DNA of 64,000 nucleotides from positions 124,001 through 188,000 of the forward strand of contig NZ_KQ948657.1 of the NCBI RefSeq assembly GCF_001514145.1, given 5' to 3'. Of the stretch, positions 1-7,331 are shown one piece after another. Numbering within the stretch: the stretch's first letter is position 1; each line of letters starts with the position of its first letter. The translations under genes were made by a program, and so were the position numbers. The notes below the pieces were generated by a model. That model was not told the origin of the DNA. It made no database searches and was given only the letters and a program-made list of their open reading frames with translations. The stretch is from Streptomyces canus (GTDB lineage: Bacteria; Actinomycetota; Actinomycetes; Streptomycetales; Streptomycetaceae).

Positions 1-124
1 CGCGCGCGGCGGCGCCTCACAAGCGGGGGCGAGCAAAAAGGGGCCCTGTCCGCACGAACCCCCGCACCGTCCACACACCGGGCCCGCTGGCCCCGTACCG
101 ACACCGACAGATACCGTTCGCAAC

Positions 125-925
125 ATGCCCGACTACCTCGACGACCTCAGCCTCGCCCACGTCCTCGCGGACGCGGCCGACGCGACCACCATGGCCCGCT
201 TCAAGGCACTGGACCTCAAGGTCGAGACAAAGCCGGACATGACCCCGGTCAGCGAGGCGGACAAGGCGGCGGAAGAACTCATCCGCGGCCACCTCAAGCG
301 CGCCCGTCCCCGCGACGCCATCCTCGGCGAGGAGTTCGGCATCGAGGGCACCGGTCCCCGCCGCTGGGTCATCGACCCCATCGACGGCACCAAGAACTAC
401 GTACGGGGAGTCCCGGTCTGGGCCACGCTGATCTCCCTGATGGAGGCGGCGGAGGGCGGCTACCAGCCCGTCGTCGGCGTGGTCTCCGCCCCCGCCCTCG
501 GCCGCCGCTGGTGGGCCGCGAAGGGGCACGGCGCCTACACCGGCCGCAGCCTCTCCGCCGCCTCCCGGCTGCGCGTCTCCCAGGTCGGCAAGCTCTCGGA
601 CGCCTCGTTCGCGTACTCCTCCCTCACCGGCTGGGAGGACCAGGGCCGCCTCGGCGGCTTCCTGGACCTGACCCGCGAGGTGTGGCGCACGCGCGCGTAC
701 GGCGACTTCTGGCCGTACATGATGGTCGCCGAGGGCTCGATCGACCTGTGCGCGGAGCCGGAGCTCTCCCTCTGGGACATGGCCGCGAACGCGATCGTCG
801 TCACGGAGGCCGGCGGCACCTTCACCGGCCTCGACGGCCGTCCCGGCCCGCACAGCGGCAATGCGGCCGCTTCCAACGGCCTGCTCCACGACGAGTTCCT
901 GGGTTATCTCAACGAGCGCTACTAG
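125..925 (+). CDS. hisN: histidinol-phosphatase, inositol monophosphatase family (HisN)
   Basis: This 266-residue protein belongs to the Mg-dependent inositol monophosphatase superfamily. The actinobacterial HisN branch removes phosphate from L-histidinol phosphate in histidine synthesis in the cytoplasm. Visible metal-site motifs are GEEFG (about 68-72), WVIDPIDGTKNYV (81-93, with Asp84 and Asp87) and LSLWDMAA (214-221, with Asp218), followed by the glycine pair at 230-231 near the C-terminus. Length matches the family. The ATG at 125 has no Shine-Dalgarno sequence. A TACCGT -10-like hexamer ends about 8 bases before it, so the mRNA is probably leaderless. The next gene starts 180 bases away behind a hairpin, so hisN is probably monocistronic. 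A generic inositol or nucleotide phosphatase is the alternative, but the family and the Streptomyces gene order favour HisN. The 124 bases upstream hold only this presumed promoter. Confidence 0.88.
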   Translation: MPDYLDDLSLAHVLADAADATTMARFKALDLKVETKPDMTPVSEADKAAEELIRGHLKRARPRDAILGEEFGIEGTGPRRWVIDPIDGTKNYVRGVPVWATLISLMEAAEGGYQPVVGVVSAPALGRRWWAAKGHGAYTGRSLSAASRLRVSQVGKLSDASFAYSSLTGWEDQGRLGGFLDLTREVWRTRAYGDFWPYMMVAEGSIDLCAEPELSLWDMAANAIVVTEAGGTFTGLDGRPGPHSGNAAASNGLLHDEFLGYLNERY

Positions 926-954
926 CGCCCCTCCACCGGAGGCCGAGGGGCGCT
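924..954 (+). terminator. hairpin terminator after hisN
   Basis: A perfect 10-bp inverted repeat (AGCGCCCCTC at 924-933 and GAGGGGCGCT at 945-954) with an 11-base loop begins at the hisN stop codon. There is no strong U-tract, which is normal for Streptomyces. Confidence 0.7.
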
Positions 955-1051
955 TCCGGGGAGCACATCTGAGCACGCACGCCCTCAATCGGCGACGCGC
1001 GCCCTCTTGTTGACCCTCGCTTTACCTGCGACTCTGAGAGGACCCTCATTT

Positions 1052-1073
1052 GTGAACTTGTGAACCGGTGAAC
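1052..1073 (+). promoter_or_regulatory. three GTGAAC repeats upstream of the CBS gene
   Basis: GTGAAC occurs at 1052-1057, 1060-1065 and 1068-1073, a strict 8-base spacing, 36 bases upstream of the CBS-domain gene. It could be a protein-binding array or part of the promoter. The function is not known. Confidence 0.35.
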
Positions 1074-1108
1074 TAACGCACCGGCTCCCAGGAGGTGACT
1101 GCGAACCC

Positions 1109-1507
1109 ATGCTCGTCCGCGACGCCATGAGCACGGTGGTCCTCACCATCGGCCCCGCCCACACACTCCGCCAGGCCGCCGCCCTGATGTCCGCCCGCCG
1201 GGTGGGCGCGGCCGTGGTCCTCGACCCCGACGGCACCGGTATCGGCATACTGACCGAGCGCGACATCCTCAACTCCGTGGGCCTCGGCCAGAGCCCGGAC
1301 ACGGAGTACGCACACGCCCACACCACGACCGACGTGGTCTTCGCCGCCCCGACCTGGACCCTGGAGGAGGCGGCGCACGCGATGACCCACGGCGGCTTCC
1401 GGCACCTCATCGTCCTGGACCACGGCGAGCCCGCGGGCATCGTCTCGGTCCGCGACATCATCCGCTGCTGGGCGCCTGTCCGGCAGCGCGTACCGGCCCG
1501 CTCCTGA
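1109..1507 (+). CDS. CBS-domain pair protein
   Basis: This 132-residue cytoplasmic protein consists of two CBS domains in tandem (about 1-60 and 68-125) and nothing else. Each has the usual pattern, with a threonine or valine after a short helix, a hydrophobic strand, and G-x-x-T-E-R-D (G-I-L-T-E-R-D near 48-54) or G-I-V-S-V-R-D (near 111-117) endings. Stand-alone CBS pairs bind adenosine nucleotides and act as energy or redox sensors for a partner. No partner can be named from the sequence. GGAGGTG at 1091-1097 is an excellent ribosome site, though 11 bases from the ATG is slightly long. The gene lies between hisN and a Fur-family regulator but has its own upstream region, so it need not belong to either. 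Confidence 0.85.
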   Translation: MLVRDAMSTVVLTIGPAHTLRQAAALMSARRVGAAVVLDPDGTGIGILTERDILNSVGLGQSPDTEYAHAHTTTDVVFAAPTWTLEEAAHAMTHGGFRHLIVLDHGEPAGIVSVRDIIRCWAPVRQRVPARS

Positions 1508-1508
1508 T

Positions 1509-1529
1509 CTGGACTTAATCCAAGTCCAG
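1509..1529. promoter_or_regulatory. palindrome between the CBS gene and catR, possible Fur-family operator
   Basis: CTGGACTT (1509-1516) and AAGTCCAG (1522-1529) form a perfect 8-bp inverted repeat around 5 bases. It starts just after the CBS stop codon and lies about 60 bases upstream of catR. CatR/PerR proteins bind AT-rich inverted repeats and usually repress their own gene, so an autoregulatory operator is the favoured reading. A short terminator for the CBS gene is the alternative. Confidence 0.45.
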
Positions 1530-1587
1530 CAGCCATCCAAACTCACACCCATTCGGATTCTGGTCCCTTGCTGTTAGGCTGGGACGC

Positions 1588-2004
1588 ATGAGCGACCTTT
1601 TGGAACGACTGCGCGGCCGCGGCTGGCGGATGACCGCGCAGCGGCGCGTCGTGGCCGAGGTCCTCGACGGCGAACACGTCCACCTGACGGCCGACGAGGT
1701 CCACGCGCGCGCCGTGGCCAAGCTGCCGGAGATCTCCCGGGCGACCGTCTACAACACGCTGGGCGAGCTGGTCAGCCTCGGCGAGGTGCTCGAGGTCGCC
1801 ACCGACAAGCGCGCCAAGAGGTACGACCCGAACGCCCACCGACCGCACCACCACCTGGTCTGCGCCCAGTGCGGCGCCATCCGGGACGTCCACCCCACGG
1901 GCGACCCGCTGACCGAGCTTCCCGACACGGAGCGCTTCGGCTTCACCGTCTCGGGTGTCGAGGTCACGTACCGGGGCGTCTGCCCGAACTGCGCGGCGGC
2001 GTAA
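1588..2004 (+). CDS. catR: Fur-family metalloregulator, CatR/PerR type
   Basis: This 138-residue DNA-binding repressor has an N-terminal winged helix (about 5-80, including RATVYNTLGEL at 51-61) and a C-terminal metal-binding dimerisation domain. Two CxxC pairs (C92/C95 and C132/C135) make the structural zinc site. H88, H89 and neighbouring acidic residues are candidates for a peroxide-sensing iron site. In Streptomyces the Fur homologue next to the hisN/CBS pair is CatR, which represses catalase and itself and is inactivated by peroxide. The symbol is given from this position and the PerR-like length, and FurA or Zur cannot be fully excluded. The ATG has no ribosome site, and TAGGCT ends 7 bases before it, so a leaderless transcript is likely. 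A palindrome upstream fits autoregulation. Confidence 0.8.
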   Translation: MSDLLERLRGRGWRMTAQRRVVAEVLDGEHVHLTADEVHARAVAKLPEISRATVYNTLGELVSLGEVLEVATDKRAKRYDPNAHRPHHHLVCAQCGAIRDVHPTGDPLTELPDTERFGFTVSGVEVTYRGVCPNCAAA

Positions 2005-2015
2005 CCGCCTTCACC

Positions 2016-2064
2016 GCAGCACAAAGCCCCGGCATCCTTCGCGGACGCCGGGGCTTTGTGCTGC
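2016..2064 (+). terminator. strong hairpin terminator after catR
   Basis: An 18-bp perfect stem (2016-2033 and 2047-2064) with a 13-base loop sits 12 bases after the catR stop codon. The inner arm AAAGCCCCGGC and outer arm GCCGGGGCTTT are characteristic. It should insulate the transporter operon from catR. Confidence 0.9.
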
Positions 2065-2082
2065 CCACGGGGTTCCTGAATC

Positions 2083-2095
2083 TGACGGACCGTCA
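2083..2095. promoter_or_regulatory. TGACGG-A-CCGTCA palindrome before the transporter operon
   Basis: A perfect 6-bp inverted repeat around a single A lies 52 bases upstream of the ATPase start, in the only space available for a promoter. It has the size of a repressor half-site pair. I cannot name its regulator. Confidence 0.4.
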
Positions 2096-2146
2096 TATCG
2101 TCGTGCGGCCACCCCCTCTCCGTACCGAACTCCGCAAGGAGCAACC

Positions 2147-2968
2147 GTGGGAGATCCGCACCCCGAACCCACCGCGGGAGAACCGCCACCGCAGCCCACT
2201 CCCGACCGTCCGCGCCCCAAACTCCACGCCACCGCCCTGACCCGTACCTTCGGCCGCCCGCCCCGTTCCGTCGAAGCCCTCGGCCCGCTCGACCTCACCG
2301 TCGACCCCGGCGAGTTCGTCTGCCTGGTCGGTCCCTCGGGCTGCGGCAAGTCGACGCTGCTGCGCATCGCCGCGGGCCTGCTCCGCCCGAGCACGGGCAC
2401 CCTGGAGATCCGCACGACCGCACCGCGCCCGGCCGCCATGATCTTCCAGGACTACGGCATCTACGACTGGAAGTCCGTCCGCGCCAACGTCCGCTTCGGC
2501 CTGGACATCCAGCGCGTCCCACGCCGCGAGGCGAACACCCGTGCCGACGAGTGGCTGGCCCGCATGGGCCTGTCGGACTTCGCCGACGCGTACCCGGCGA
2601 CCCTCTCGGGAGGCATGCGCCAGCGGGTCGCGATAGCGCGCGCCCTCGCCGTGGAACCCGAACTGCTCCTGATGGACGAGCCGTTCGCGGCCCTGGACAC
2701 CCAACTCCGCATGATCCTCCAGGACGAGTTGCTGGAGATCACGCAGACCCTGCGCACCACCACCCTCTTCATCACCCACAGCCTGGAGGAGGCGATCATC
2801 CTCGGCGACCGCGTCCTGGTGATGTCCGCCCGCCCCGGCCGGCTGATCGCCGAACACCGCCCGCCCTTCCCCCGCCCGCGCACCGGCGACATCCGCTCGG
2901 CGCCCGAATTCACGTCCCTGAAAAGCGAGTTGTGGGACCTGCTGCGCAAGGAGGCGGTACCGGCATGA
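2147..2968 (+). CDS. ABC transporter ATPase, nitrate/sulfonate/taurine type
   Basis: This 273-residue cytoplasmic ATPase powers the permease encoded next to it. All nucleotide-binding motifs are intact: Walker A GPSGCGKST (about 63-71), Q-loop IFQDYG, signature LSGGMRQR, Walker B LLLMDEP and the switch histidine in ITHS. Sequence flavour is SsuB/TauB. The GTG start is fixed by AAGGAG at 2136-2141, five bases upstream, and an in-frame extension further upstream would run into the catR terminator. The first 30 or so residues are proline-rich and disordered. Its stop overlaps the permease start as ATGA, which indicates translational coupling. The substrate cannot be read from this subunit. Confidence 0.9.
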   Translation: MGDPHPEPTAGEPPPQPTPDRPRPKLHATALTRTFGRPPRSVEALGPLDLTVDPGEFVCLVGPSGCGKSTLLRIAAGLLRPSTGTLEIRTTAPRPAAMIFQDYGIYDWKSVRANVRFGLDIQRVPRREANTRADEWLARMGLSDFADAYPATLSGGMRQRVAIARALAVEPELLLMDEPFAALDTQLRMILQDELLEITQTLRTTTLFITHSLEEAIILGDRVLVMSARPGRLIAEHRPPFPRPRTGDIRSAPEFTSLKSELWDLLRKEAVPA

Positions 2969-3825
2969 CGACCGTGGCTCCCGAGAAGGTCTCCGTACTC
3001 GTACGCCGCCCGGGCCCGGAAGAGCTGCACCCGGTACGCACCCACCGCCGCAGACGAGCCCTGGAACTGACCCTGGCGACAGCGGTCCCGCTGCTCCTCG
3101 TCCTGCTGTGGCAACTGGCCGCCACCCAGGCCTGGCTGGACGACCGCGTCTACCCCGCCCCCTCCACGATCCTGGCCGACGGCTGGGACCGCGCGGCGGC
3201 CGGCGAGCTGTGGCCGGACGTGTGGGCGACCACGAAACGCGTCCTGGCGGGCTACGCGATCGGCACGGCCACGGGCTACGCGCTGGGGCTTCTGATGGGC
3301 TCGCTGTCCCTGGTGAGGGCGGCCCTGGAACCCCTGCTGGACGCCCTGTACGTCGTCCCGAAACTGGCCCTGCTGCCCGTCTTCCTGAACATGTTCGGCC
3401 TGGGCGAGGGCCCGCAGATCGCCCTGGTGGCGGCGACGGTCTTCTTCTTCGTCTGGATCCAGACGATGTCGGCGGTGATCGCGATCCCCTCCGGTCACCG
3501 CGACGCGGGCCAGGTCTTCGGCGCCTCACCGTGGCAGATGTTCCGCCACGTCCTGCTCCCCGCCTCCCTCCCGTCCGTCCTGGTCGGCGCCAGGATCGCG
3601 GCGGGCGTGGCGGTCCTGGTGATCGTCGCCTCGGAACAGATCGCCGCGACGAACGGCCTGGGCCATCTGATCTTCGACTCGCGCGCCCTGTTCCAGAACG
3701 ACGTGATGTTCGTCGGCATCGTCTGCGTGGCCGCCCTGGGAGTCCTCTTCTCCGAACTGGTCCGCATCGTGGGCCGCCTGCTCACCCCATGGGCACCCAG
3801 GGACCGCGGAAGGGGCCAGTCGTGA
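2965..3825 (+). CDS. ABC transporter permease, SsuC/TauC-like
   Basis: This 286-residue inner-membrane permease is of the BPD type, with six predicted membrane segments: one near 35-52, then a cluster from about 95 to 270. The EAA-type loop that contacts the ATPase is visible as IPSGHRDAGQVFGASPWQ (about 175-192), with the conserved glycine. Family members import sulfonates, taurine, nitrate or pyrimidine precursors. It overlaps the ATPase gene by four bases at its start and the lipoprotein gene by four at its end. The three genes therefore form one tightly coupled operon encoding a full importer. Confidence 0.88.
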   Translation: MTTVAPEKVSVLVRRPGPEELHPVRTHRRRRALELTLATAVPLLLVLLWQLAATQAWLDDRVYPAPSTILADGWDRAAAGELWPDVWATTKRVLAGYAIGTATGYALGLLMGSLSLVRAALEPLLDALYVVPKLALLPVFLNMFGLGEGPQIALVAATVFFFVWIQTMSAVIAIPSGHRDAGQVFGASPWQMFRHVLLPASLPSVLVGARIAAGVAVLVIVASEQIAATNGLGHLIFDSRALFQNDVMFVGIVCVAALGVLFSELVRIVGRLLTPWAPRDRGRGQS

Positions 3826-4967
3826 AAACACGGTTCTACGGCGCAGCACTGACCGCAGCCGTTCTGCTGACGTCGACAGCCTGCACGGCGTCACATGACT
3901 CGACGAGCTCGGAGTCGAAGGCGGGGGGAGGTGGGACGCGGACCGTCCGCCCGGTGGCGGGCTGCGGCGCGAAGTCCTGGACGGACCCCGCCGACCTCTC
4001 CCCGACCCGCACCCCGGCCCGCTGCGAGCCCGGCACCCCCGCGCCCGCCCCGCTCCCCGAGCCCCGCGAGATCACGATCGCCACGGGCACACTGAGCGCG
4101 GAGTACGTGGCACCACTCCAAGTTGCGCTGGACAAGGGCGAGTTCAAGAAGGAGGGCCTGGAGGTCACCCTGAAGGTGCTGCCGACCCCCGACTCGCTCC
4201 CCCTCCTCGCCAAGGGCGACATCGACGCGCTGTGGGCGGCCCCCGAGGCGGCGGTCATGAACGGCGTCCGGGGCGGTTTCGACATCCGCTGGGTCGCCGC
4301 GAACTTCTCGCCCGACCCGAAGTCGAAGAGCGGCCTGTGGGTACGCCTGAAGGACGGCGAGACCGGCGACCAGGTGAAGATGGCCGGCCGCAGGATGGGC
4401 ACGATGATCGGCAAGGGCTCGGTGATCGCGTACCCCATGGAGAAGGCCCTCGAAAGGCACGGCGGCGGCCTCGACGAGATCCAGTACCAGCAGCTCGGCT
4501 CGGCCGACGTCCTCACGGCCCTGCAGAACGGCGGCGTCGACTCGGCCTGGCTCCTGGACCCGGTCTGGCGCAGGGTCGACGGCGAGCCCGGCTACGCCTT
4601 CCTCGGCGGCCAGCCGCTCGGCGAGCCCCTGGGCGGCATGCTCTACGGTCCCGGCCTGCTGAACGACGACCTGGACGCCGGGGTCGCCCTGCTGCGGGCG
4701 TACATCCGCACGGTGAACACGTACTTCACGGCCGACTACAAGTCGGATGCGACCTTCGTCACCTACCTGGCGAAACTCCTGAAGACCGACGAGGCGATCC
4801 TCAGGTCCACCCCGTCCCTGCGCATGGACTGGGAGATCAGGTCCGGCACCACGGACCGGCTGCAGGCGGCGTACACGTCACAGGGCGTGGCGGAGGGCGA
4901 GCCGCTGCCGGAATCGAAGACCGTGAACAGAAGCCTGTACGAGGAGGCGGTGGGTCACCGCCCCTGA
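3822..4967 (+). CDS. substrate-binding lipoprotein of the NMT1/SsuA type
   Basis: This 381-residue lipoprotein captures substrate outside the membrane for the adjacent permease. The GTG start overlaps the permease stop as GTGA. The signal peptide (MKTRFYGAALTAAVLLTSTAC) has a lipobox STAC with Cys21 as the lipidated residue, followed by a Ser/Gly-rich tether. The binding domain runs from about 85 to 360 with the NMT1/THI5 pattern: IATGTLSAEYVAPLQVALDKG at its start, then DIDALWAAPEAA. Two extra cysteines lie in the tether (near 47 and 67). The family binds aliphatic sulfonates, nitrate, or hydroxymethylpyrimidine-like compounds. No riboswitch-like leader is present to decide between them. Confidence 0.85.
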   Translation: MKTRFYGAALTAAVLLTSTACTASHDSTSSESKAGGGGTRTVRPVAGCGAKSWTDPADLSPTRTPARCEPGTPAPAPLPEPREITIATGTLSAEYVAPLQVALDKGEFKKEGLEVTLKVLPTPDSLPLLAKGDIDALWAAPEAAVMNGVRGGFDIRWVAANFSPDPKSKSGLWVRLKDGETGDQVKMAGRRMGTMIGKGSVIAYPMEKALERHGGGLDEIQYQQLGSADVLTALQNGGVDSAWLLDPVWRRVDGEPGYAFLGGQPLGEPLGGMLYGPGLLNDDLDAGVALLRAYIRTVNTYFTADYKSDATFVTYLAKLLKTDEAILRSTPSLRMDWEIRSGTTDRLQAAYTSQGVAEGEPLPESKTVNRSLYEEAVGHRP

Positions 4968-4972
4968 GAAAC

Positions 4973-5010
4973 ACCGAGGGCCGGAACCCTTTCGGATTCC
5001 GACCCTCGGT
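4973..5010. terminator. bidirectional terminator between the transporter and tRNA-fMet
   Basis: An 8-bp outer stem (ACCGAGGG at 4973-4980, CCCTCGGT at 5003-5010) encloses a 5-bp inner stem (CGGAA and TTCCG). It serves the lipoprotein gene on the + strand and the tRNA on the - strand. Confidence 0.8.
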
Positions 5011-5016
5011 CTTCAG

Positions 5017-5090
5017 TAGCGGGGACAGGATTTGAACCTGCGACCTCTGGGTTATGAGCCCAGCGAGCTACCGAGCTGCTCCACCCCGCG
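5017..5090 (-). tRNA. initiator tRNA-fMet (CAU), copy 1
   Basis: This 74-nt tRNA reads on the - strand from CGCGGGGTGGAG to CCCCGCTA. The anticodon CAU corresponds to 5054-5056. Initiator hallmarks are the unpaired first position (C1 opposite U72) and three consecutive G-C pairs in the anticodon stem (GGG with CCC). The T-loop is TTCAAAT. The CCA end is not encoded. Confidence 0.95.
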
Positions 5091-5160
5091 GCGATGAATG
5101 CAACGTTACGTGAAGGAGGAGGCCAGAGGCAAATCGCTTCCAGCGCCCCGCCGTGCATCG

Positions 5161-6996
5161 CTACGCCGACAGCTCCTCACGCAACGCGTCCCGCAGCCGA
5201 GCAGCCCGCTCGGACACCTCGGCCGGCCCCAGAGCCACCGCCCGGTCGGCCCACCGCTGCCCCTCGGCCAGCTCACCCCGACGCGCGTAGACGAGGGCCA
5301 GCCGCAACGCCGCCCGCCCGTGCCCCGCGTCGGCCGCGCGAGCCCACCACACGGCGGCCTCCGGGTCGCTGCCCTCTCTGGCGAGCAGCAGCCCCAGATT
5401 GAAGGCTCCGTTCCGGGACCCCGCCTCCGCGGCCTCCCGGTACCAACGGGCCGCCTCCACGACATCACCCCGAGCGGCGGCGAGCATGCCCACCCGCACC
5501 TGAGCGCGCCGGTGTCCCTGGGAGGCCGCCCGCTCGTACCACTCCTCGCACTCGCTCTTCTCCGTGTGCACCGGCTCACCGAGCGAGTGCGCGGGCACCG
5601 GCGGCCGCCGGGCGTCCAGCACGGTCGCCAGCCGGTACGCGGCCTCCGCGCTGCCGCCCCCCGCCGCACACCGCAGGTGCCGCTCGGCCTCGGCCTCGTC
5701 CCCGTCCCGCAGCCGGGCGATGCCCACCTGCAGCGCGGCCTCGGTGTGCCCGGCGGCAGCCGCCCGCTCGTACCACCGCAGGGCGACGGCCTCCTCGTCC
5801 CGCCCGGCGAAGAGGATCCCGAGGTTGAACGCGGCGTCCACGCTCCCGGCCTCCGCGGCCTTGGAGAACCAGGGCTCCGCCCCGGCCGCGTCCCCGCCCT
5901 GGAGCAGCAGAATGGCGAGCGCGTTGGCCGCCTCCCGGTGCCCCGCGTACGCGGCCCGCCGGTACCACTGCTCGGCCTGCGCGGTCCGCCCCTGCTCGGC
6001 GCAGAGCAGCCCCAGGTTGTACGCGCCGTTGTCGTCACCGGCGTCCATCGCCGCCCGGTACCAGCGCTCGGCTGTCTGCGGCTCGCCACGCTCGGCGTGC
6101 AGGGCGCCCAGCGCGTTGGCCGCGTTGCCGTCCCCGTCCTGGGCGGCGCGCAGCCACCACACGGCGGCGCTCTCGGTGTCACCGGCGTCCCGCAGCAGGA
6201 ACCCGAGGGCGCAGGCGGCCCGTGCCTCGCCGTCCTTGGCGGACGTCAGATACCAGCGCCCGGCCTCCTTGAGCGCGCCGCGCCTCTCCAGGATCGCCCC
6301 GAGATGCAGCGCCGCCCGACGGTGCCCCCGCGCGGCGGCCTGCCGGTACCACTGCTCGGCCTCGGCCCCGGCCCCGTGGTCGTCCCCGACGTCCCCCTCG
6401 GGAACCAGCCGGCGGTCGAGCGCGCGGGCCAGCCGGTAGGCCGCCTCCCGGTGCCCCCGCTCGGCGGCGATCCGCATCCACTGTTCGGCGCCCGCGTCCC
6501 CGCGGTGCTCCAGCAGGTCGGCCAGCGCGTAGGCGCCCAGCGCGTGCCCCTGCTCGGCGGACTGGCGCAGCCAGTACTCGGCGGCGGGCTCGTCGCCCCG
6601 CTCACGGTGGTGGCGTCCCAGCGCGTGCGCGGCCGCGGCGGATCCGGCGACGGCGGCGATCCGCCACCAGCCGGCGGCGTCCTCGGCGTAACCGCGCTGG
6701 TGCAGCAGGACACCCAGGTTGTTGGCGGCCGCCCGGTCGCCCGCGGCGGTGGCGGCACGCAGATGGGGCTCGGCTCCGTCGAGGTCACCGCGGCGCAGCA
6801 GGAGGGCGCCGAGGACGCTCATCGCCTCGACGTCACCGGTCTGCGCGGCAAGACGCTGACGTGCCTCCTCGGCAGCCTCTCCGGTTTCGTCCCGGTCCAT
6901 GGGCTGCGACAAGTCGCCCGTCGACTCCGAAAAATCGGCAGGCTGCACAAAACGCCCTGTCTCCAACAGAGTTGCCTTGTCCCCCATAACGTCCAT
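5161..6996 (-). CDS. Sel1/TPR-repeat protein
   Basis: This 611-residue soluble protein is built almost entirely of 33-36-residue Sel1-like/TPR helical repeats from about residue 50 to 590. More than a dozen units carry recurring A-x-x-x-L-G-x-L and W-Y-R-x-A-A patterns. There is no signal peptide, membrane segment or catalytic domain. Such solenoids are protein-interaction scaffolds, and the partner is unknown. The first 45 residues are acidic and non-repetitive. ATG at 6996 is preceded by GGTGG; a second ATG three codons later is possible. The gene stands between two identical initiator tRNA genes on the same strand, so it may share transcription with the downstream tRNA. Confidence 0.85.
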   Translation of the reverse strand: MDVMGDKATLLETGRFVQPADFSESTGDLSQPMDRDETGEAAEEARQRLAAQTGDVEAMSVLGALLLRRGDLDGAEPHLRAATAAGDRAAANNLGVLLHQRGYAEDAAGWWRIAAVAGSAAAAHALGRHHRERGDEPAAEYWLRQSAEQGHALGAYALADLLEHRGDAGAEQWMRIAAERGHREAAYRLARALDRRLVPEGDVGDDHGAGAEAEQWYRQAAARGHRRAALHLGAILERRGALKEAGRWYLTSAKDGEARAACALGFLLRDAGDTESAAVWWLRAAQDGDGNAANALGALHAERGEPQTAERWYRAAMDAGDDNGAYNLGLLCAEQGRTAQAEQWYRRAAYAGHREAANALAILLLQGGDAAGAEPWFSKAAEAGSVDAAFNLGILFAGRDEEAVALRWYERAAAAGHTEAALQVGIARLRDGDEAEAERHLRCAAGGGSAEAAYRLATVLDARRPPVPAHSLGEPVHTEKSECEEWYERAASQGHRRAQVRVGMLAAARGDVVEAARWYREAAEAGSRNGAFNLGLLLAREGSDPEAAVWWARAADAGHGRAALRLALVYARRGELAEGQRWADRAVALGPAEVSERAARLRDALREELSA

Positions 6997-7160
6997 CGTC
7001 GCACCACCTGCAACCTGGGTACACCTGGTATACCGCAGCCAGTGAGGTCACTTCAGCGTTTTGTCGACATGCCCACAGAGAGACAAGTCAAACACGGCTA
7101 CCCCCAACTCCCCGAGGCGGCACGGCCGTCCCTCGGTCGGCACATGCGTTCGCACATCAC

Positions 7161-7194
7161 GAAGGCCCGGATCCTCTTGAGGATCCGGGCCTTC
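7161..7194. terminator. hairpin between tRNA-fMet copy 2 and the Sel1 gene
   Basis: A perfect 16-bp stem (GAAGGCCCGGATCCTC at 7161-7176, complement at 7179-7194) has only a 2-base gap. It lies 8 bases beyond the 3' end of the - strand tRNA and should end its transcript. Confidence 0.85.
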
Positions 7195-7202
7195 GTTTTC
7201 AG

Positions 7203-7276
7203 TAGCGGGGACAGGATTTGAACCTGCGACCTCTGGGTTATGAGCCCAGCGAGCTACCGAGCTGCTCCACCCCGCG
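7203..7276 (-). tRNA. initiator tRNA-fMet (CAU), copy 2
   Basis: This 74-nt gene is identical base for base to the copy at 5017-5090, including the C1-U72 mismatch and the GGG/CCC anticodon-stem pairs. Identity ends exactly at the tRNA borders except for a few shared bases (CAGTAG) on the 3' side. Confidence 0.95.
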
Positions 7277-7331
7277 CCGTTGTGTCGCAACCGTATCACG
7301 GTGCGGGGGTGGGCATGTGACCAGCGGCTGC

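Noticed and set aside
2065..2146. TPP or other riboswitch before the NMT1-type importer
   Set aside because: The 82 bases between terminator and start are too few for a TPP aptamer and no conserved core was seen.
5017..7276. tRNA-associated integrated element (attL/attR)
   Set aside because: Both tRNAs are complete and identical along their full length, and no integrase, excisionase or phage gene lies between or beside them.
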